Of a DNA stretch of 64,000 bases, positions 61,401-64,000 are shown in pieces. Location of the stretch: contig CAYLMK010000005.1 of assembly GCA_964384945.1 (NCBI GenBank), forward strand, positions 283,210 to 347,209, in the 5' to 3' direction. The number at the start of each line of letters is the position of its first letter. Position 1 is the stretch's first letter. Below the pieces are notes generated by a model. That model was not told the DNA's origin. It saw only the letters and a program-made list of their open reading frames with translations, and searched no databases. The DNA comes from S015-6 sp964384945 (GTDB taxonomy: Bacteria; Desulfobacterota; DSWW01). The translations under genes and the position numbers were made by a program.

Positions 61401-62760
61401 CGGCCTCCCTGAGGCGGTCACGGGAGGCACACTGAGCCTGAGCAGGACCTTCAACGGGTACGGAGAGCCGCAAGGGGATGCCTTCACGGTAAATGGCACA
61501 GGCCTTGCCTCCTGGCAGATAGGCTCCCGGGATCTTACGGCCAGGATCCTTGCCAAGACAGAGACGATTTCCGGAACCGGCGAAGATTATGAATACACCT
61601 ATGACGCGGCCGGAAGGCTCCGCACCGTGACAAAAGACCAGAATCTCGTGGAAGAGTATCAGTACTGGCCGGACGGGACCCGCAGCCACGAGATGAATGC
61701 TCTGAGGGGGATCCAGGGAAGGACCTTTGACTACGATGACGAGAATCATCTCTTGAGCGCAGGGGGTACGACCTATCTGTACGACGTGGACGGATTCCTG
61801 ACGGAGAAGATCCAAGGGCTGGATACCACGGAGTACATGTATTCCTCACGAGGAGAGCTTCTTCAAGTCGATCTTCCGGACGGGACGGTGATCGAGTACG
61901 TCCATGATCCCCTGGGCAGAAGGATCGTCAAGAAGGTGGACGGGGTGCCCGTCGAGAAATACCTCTGGCAGGGCTTGACCCGACTCCTGGCAGTCTACGA
62001 CGGCAACGATGCCCTTGTCATGAGGTTCGAGTATGCCGACGGCCGGATGCCTGTGGCGATGTCCCGGGGTGGGGCGACCTACTACCTTGCCTATGACCAG
62101 GTGGGCTCGTTGAGGCTGGTAGCTGACGCTTCCGGGAATGTGGTAAAAAGGGTCGATTACGATTCCTTTGGAAACGTGATCGGGGATACGAATCCGACCT
62201 TTGAAGTGCCTTTCGGTTTTGCGGGCGGCTTGCACGACCGGGACACGGGACTTGTGCGTTTCGGATACCGGGACTACGACCCGGACGTGGGAAGATGGAC
62301 CGCAAAAGATCTCATCGGCTTCGCCGGCGGGGATACGGATCTCTATGGATACTGCCTCAATGATCCGGTCAATTGGGTGGATCCGAGTGGACTTTTGGGT
62401 CCCCCTGGCTTTGGGGGAGTCTTTGGTCTAAAGCAAGATTGGGGAGGGTTTATTGGGGGAGGCAAGGATTTCTGGGACAATTACTGGGATATGCGAGAGG
62501 CCAATACAAAAGGTGTTGACAAGTATTTTCATTGTAAGGCCAATTGCCAAGCTTCTAGAAGGGGCGCAGGCGGAAGAGATACAGCGGAATTCATTGGTGA
62601 AGGACGTGAACTCTTTGACGAGTATATAAAACGTAATGGTCCTTCAGCCTGCGATGAAGATCGGGACGCCAATAACCAGGGGAGAGAGGGGGACCCACGC
62701 AAAACATGCGAGGAGGTCTGTGGCTCATTAAGGCCTCCATATCTCAACCCGAGGTGGTAG
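58423..62760 (+). CDS. Rhs-repeat protein with variable C-terminal tip
   Basis: A 1445-residue protein. It starts with a signal peptide ending in 'GTKAWAG', which suggests export through Sec rather than type VI secretion. A variable N-terminal region follows, then a large YD/Rhs-repeat shell (about residues 290-1320) closing with the Rhs core motif 'GYCLNDPVNWVDPSGL' around Asp1320-Gly1323. The last 122 residues are the tip: 'DKYFHCKANCQASRRG', 'EFIGEGRELFDEYIKRNG' and 'CEEVCGSLRPPY', with four conserved-looking cysteines. In polymorphic toxin systems this tip is the exchangeable toxin. Its activity is unknown. A candidate immunity gene starts 3 bp after the stop codon, and base composition drops in the tip. 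Confidence 0.85.
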   Translation: MSRFILDKNHRLHVLQLAFNPGKSLLCAVLSLTAILMIGTKAWAGSASVTVSDNGDGTHTVVGIGAFDYCPEVPPDGTDCGYLAVRYWPPPPYSPAWFGVGSTTGCGTATVERIRNNYHGTTIYQAFINNCTGIIYGPEVPFSVDLSPKSCTADAPSGEVAAEFDVVGSALFAPVNGYTKGYLKAYIERTDGTYEVVQKACHEESCTFSYLDYLGRLCSRTPRCEPYHVYFIARRVYQPYLELQSNTLEFTVVPEETPEPEPDGEPSTDEPDDPADGCEEELDSFAEARGQGFHEQVPIPGTDFDLHYASRRAPGYKRVFMIPSSGEEVPCCRILDRVEVSGRILQEVLDPDPHQTGQVVWDGLDGAGQPVYGPVTATVGVGYDYSLDGTAVRWKDSEIPLHIPRPTGGFPRGWSISIHHRMDPADPLTLYKGDGTRITNPGSMDPAILAGLGASLAFAEDNGLLHLFSSTGRHERTVDQATGTTLYTFGYDGEDRLVSITDRFGAATIIQRDLDGALTGIVSPDSIETGLTVDANGDLTQVALLDGGQYGYDYGSAGLLTTETDPEGNVFGHEYDETGRLIEATDEEEGQWQFSKEAGEEGTVVYELSTGEGNTTSYLDHLDASGQHTSVISSPTGAQTLFSRSADGLAVNKTLPCGMDLGFEYATDPEYGYKYVTEMHEATPAPLERVTLRQRSYEDTNQDDVPDRITEAVTVNGKATTSVDNALQGQRVTTSPEGRTVTEAYNAATLLTSSVQVPGLYNTAYGYDARGRVTSVTTNTRQTTLTYDAQGFLASVTDPEEETTTYTYDEVGRLTGIDPPATPLIEFEYDDNGNMTVLTTPGGIDHTFGYSEVNLNESYTTPMSGSYVFTYDKDRRLTQITFPSTREIHYIYENIRLSQIQTPEGNVNYTYLCDTKVGGVAEGTESVTYGYDGPLVTSETLAGTLAQPLSYTYNEDFLMDGFTYAGSLTAYGYDDDGLLTSSGPFSISRNAGNGLPEAVTGGTLSLSRTFNGYGEPQGDAFTVNGTGLASWQIGSRDLTARILAKTETISGTGEDYEYTYDAAGRLRTVTKDQNLVEEYQYWPDGTRSHEMNALRGIQGRTFDYDDENHLLSAGGTTYLYDVDGFLTEKIQGLDTTEYMYSSRGELLQVDLPDGTVIEYVHDPLGRRIVKKVDGVPVEKYLWQGLTRLLAVYDGNDALVMRFEYADGRMPVAMSRGGATYYLAYDQVGSLRLVADASGNVVKRVDYDSFGNVIGDTNPTFEVPFGFAGGLHDRDTGLVRFGYRDYDPDVGRWTAKDLIGFAGGDTDLYGYCLNDPVNWVDPSGLLGPPGFGGVFGLKQDWGGFIGGGKDFWDNYWDMREANTKGVDKYFHCKANCQASRRGAGGRDTAEFIGEGRELFDEYIKRNGPSACDEDRDANNQGREGDPRKTCEEVCGSLRPPYLNPRW

Positions 62761-62762
62761 TT

Positions 62763-62921
62763 ATGGAAAGAAAGGCAGTGGTCGTTTTTATTGTCCTAGT
62801 CTTCTTTGTGGTAATCGGATTCTGGTTTAAGAGCTGTTTGGAAATAGACAAATGTCTGGATAGTGGAGGATGCTGGAATTACGAAAAGAAGGAGTGCCAG
62901 TATAATGAAAACTGCGATTGA
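62763..62921 (+). CDS. Small Cys-rich membrane protein, candidate immunity protein
   Basis: A 52-residue protein with one N-terminal membrane segment ('AVVVFIVLVFFVVIGFWF') and a short tail with five cysteines ('SCLEIDKCLDSGGCWNYEKK'...). The gene lies directly after the Rhs gene, is strikingly AT-rich for this window, and has the size and position of an immunity gene of a polymorphic toxin system. The tail would face the periplasm, which is where the exported Rhs tip would be met (inference). No ribosome binding site stands out, so translation may depend on the Rhs stop codon nearby. Confidence 0.65.
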   Translation: MERKAVVVFIVLVFFVVIGFWFKSCLEIDKCLDSGGCWNYEKKECQYNENCD

Positions 62922-63063
62922 CCCTTTGTAGATCTAAAGACTCAAGGAGGCCCACACGGCGACACATCCCACCCCCCGACCTCGGCTCGGCAGGACGGGA
63001 GATGGGGATCGGGAGTCGGAAGAATCCTGAATCTTCAGGGGAGGGAACGGCCCCACCGCCCAG

Positions 63064-63223
63064 GGGCGACGGCCATCGGATAATCCATTTTACGTAATCG
63101 GGGACAAAGGCTGCGCCAGGCCAGCCGATGATAGAGCCCGCCCTCAGGGGTAGGCACTCCCCGGCCCTGTCCCACCCTTTGCACTCTTACGTAAAATCGG
63201 CGATTATCCGACGTCCGTCGCCC
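63064..63223. repeat. 160-bp interrupted inverted repeat
   Basis: Three paired blocks form the arms: GGGCGACGG (63064-63072) with CCGTCGCCC (63215-63223); TCGGATAATC (63076-63085) with GATTATCCGA (63202-63211); ATTTTACGTAA (63087-63097) with TTACGTAAAAT (63187-63197). The spacer is 89 bp without a gene. This is the layout of a small non-autonomous mobile element or of a recombination site that folds as single-stranded DNA. It occupies the 451-bp gap after the Rhs/immunity pair. Confidence 0.75.
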
Positions 63224-63372
63224 TTCCCCCCCGGGTACCTGCCGCTCCGGGGCTTTGGGGGCACGGGCCGCCCCGCCCCCACCCCATTTGCTTTTCCCTT
63301 TCTTCCCTTAGCTGCTAGAATGAGGGTGAAAGCGAACATGGGTGGGGATATAAACAGGAAAGGAGAAGGACC

Positions 63373-63606
63373 ATGGGCATAACCATCGAAGCGGTCTTTG
63401 ACGGGAAAGTGTTTCGTCCGGCAAGGCCGGTAGCTCTCGAGCCCAACTCTCACGTGCGGATTACCATTGAGACAAAAGCTCCGGGAGCAGAAGCGGCCTC
63501 GTCCTTTTTGAAAACCGCACGGTCACTGAACCTGCAGGGACCGGCTGACTGGTCGGCGAACCTCGACAAGTACCTTTACGGCAGGAATGTGCAAGATGAA
63601 GGCTGA
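63373..63606 (+). CDS. DUF104 antitoxin of a PIN-domain pair
   Basis: A 77-residue protein starting 'MGITIEAVFDGKVFRPARPV', the signature of the DUF104 (AF2212-like) antitoxin family, with a C-terminal tail that should bind the toxin. AGGAGAAGG precedes the ATG. Its last 11 bases overlap the PIN toxin frame, as usual for co-translated toxin-antitoxin pairs. Confidence 0.85.
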   Translation: MGITIEAVFDGKVFRPARPVALEPNSHVRITIETKAPGAEAASSFLKTARSLNLQGPADWSANLDKYLYGRNVQDEG

Positions 63607-64000
63607 ACTGTTTTTGGATACGGGCTATGTGATCGCGCTGTCGGTGCCCAATGACCGCTACCATGAACAAGCGGTCCGGCTGGCAGAGCAAATCGAAGAG
63701 AACAATATCCGGCTCGTAACCACGCATGCCATCCTGCTGGAAATCGGCAACGCCTTATCCAAAGAGCGGTACCGCCCGGCTGCGGTAAAATTGATCGATT
63801 CCCTTGAAAACGATCCCAACGTTGAAATCGTTCCCCTGTCCGAGAACCTCTTCTCGCGAGCTTTCCGGCTTTACAGGGATCGCTCCGACAAGGAGTGGGG
63901 CCTGATCGACTGCGTTTCCTTTGTGGTCATGAAGGACCGCGAGATTGTTGGTAAGCACATTGTGCTGAGGGGTGGGGAGGAGAGATTGGCAGATTGTTTG
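63596..64000 (+). CDS. PIN-domain toxin (VapC-like), incomplete at window end
   Basis: The frame starts 'MKAELFLDTGYVIALSVPND' and keeps the PIN acidic residues (Asp in 'LDTGYV', Glu in 'LLEIGNAL', Asp in 'LIDCVSFVVM'), so it is a Mg-dependent ribonuclease of the VapC type. The ATG at 63596 is used; another lies 9 bases upstream. After 'VVMKDREI' the sequence departs from the family (the usual ALTADEHF segment is absent) and stays open to the last base of the window. The end may be altered by a nearby insertion or frameshift; the true C-terminus cannot be seen. Confidence 0.75.
   Translation, partial: MKAELFLDTGYVIALSVPNDRYHEQAVRLAEQIEENNIRLVTTHAILLEIGNALSKERYRPAAVKLIDSLENDPNVEIVPLSENLFSRAFRLYRDRSDKEWGLIDCVSFVVMKDREIVGKHIVLRGGEERLADCL

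Noticed and set aside
1..64000. CRISPR array, tRNA or rRNA genes
   Set aside because: No regularly spaced short repeats, cloverleaf-like segments or conserved rRNA blocks were noticed on reading; a dedicated search could still find a tRNA.

Overview
This window is GC-rich DNA that looks like a scaffold from an uncultivated strictly anaerobic bacterium of the Desulfobacterota ('Deltaproteobacteria') type. The evidence for this is the family mix: two class I benzoyl-CoA-reductase-type gene sets, a B12-dependent acyl-CoA mutase with a MeaB GTPase, many acyl-CoA dehydrogenases and crotonases, SCP2 proteins, a paired DUF1302/DUF1329 envelope system, polyferredoxin-like Fe-S proteins, a CooC-type ATPase and a UroD-type corrinoid methyltransferase. 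No rRNA, tRNA or CRISPR array was seen. A 10-N gap at 41252-41261 shows that the sequence is an assembled scaffold.

Layout. (1) 1-8.6 kb, plus strand: MoaF-like protein, SDR, GMC-type flavoprotein, aquaporin, crotonase, a pair of adjacent acyl-CoA dehydrogenases and a methyltransferase. (2) 8.7-9.6 kb: relics of a MazF/PemK toxin and an IS91-type transposase. (3) 9.6-33.6 kb, all minus strand: a 24-kb catabolic block. Read in the direction of transcription it holds two SCP2 proteins, reductase set 2 (C-B-A-D order), a CooC-like ATPase, a second GMC flavoprotein, DUF1329, reductase set 1 (C-B-A-D), DUF1302, two tandem Fe-S proteins, an acyl-CoA synthetase, a crotonase, a dead acyl-CoA dehydrogenase, the large and small subunits of an acyl-CoA mutase, and MeaB. 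A very good sigma-70 promoter with an operator-like palindrome over its -35 box lies at 34007-34041, upstream of the block, and a GntR/FCD regulator (34685-35380) diverges from it. (4) 35.4-36.7 kb: IS21-type end, second MazF relic and a frameshifted DUF2442 gene. (5) 36.7-44.2 kb: Fe-S protein plus UroD-type methyltransferase, TauE/SafE permease, small membrane protein, then SDR, acetoacetate-decarboxylase-family and acyl-CoA dehydrogenase genes, and a HARE-HTH-like protein. (6) 44.3-50.3 kb, minus: a TetR-led operon with SDR, thiolase, DUF35, a 76-residue protein, an ABM-domain protein and a biotin-bearing carboxyltransferase. (7) 50.4-58 kb: flavodoxin-like reductase, B12-type radical SAM protein, RRM protein, FKBP isomerase, a large FG-GAP/TIG/PKD secreted protein and a crotonase. 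(8) 58.4-64 kb: an Rhs protein with an exchangeable tip and a candidate immunity gene, a 160-bp inverted-repeat element, and a DUF104/PIN toxin-antitoxin pair cut by the window end.

How it fits together (inference). The 24-kb block looks like one catabolic island for a hydrophobic carboxylic acid with aromatic or cyclic character. DUF1302/DUF1329 would handle envelope passage, SCP2 proteins would carry the lipid-like substrate or its thioester, the acyl-CoA synthetase would activate it, the two ATP-driven reductases would dearomatise or reduce rings with electrons delivered through the Fe-S proteins, and GMC, SDR, acyl-CoA dehydrogenase, crotonase and mutase enzymes would open and shorten the product. 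The substrate cannot be named from sequence. Polycyclic aroyl-CoA, steroid-like or alicyclic acids are all compatible.

The most unusual points are the duplicated four-subunit reductase with complementary degeneration of the ATPase motifs, the acyl-CoA mutase with replaced substrate-binding and catalytic residues, the family of Fe-S proteins with a CNCCxCCC signature, and the Rhs tip/immunity pair.
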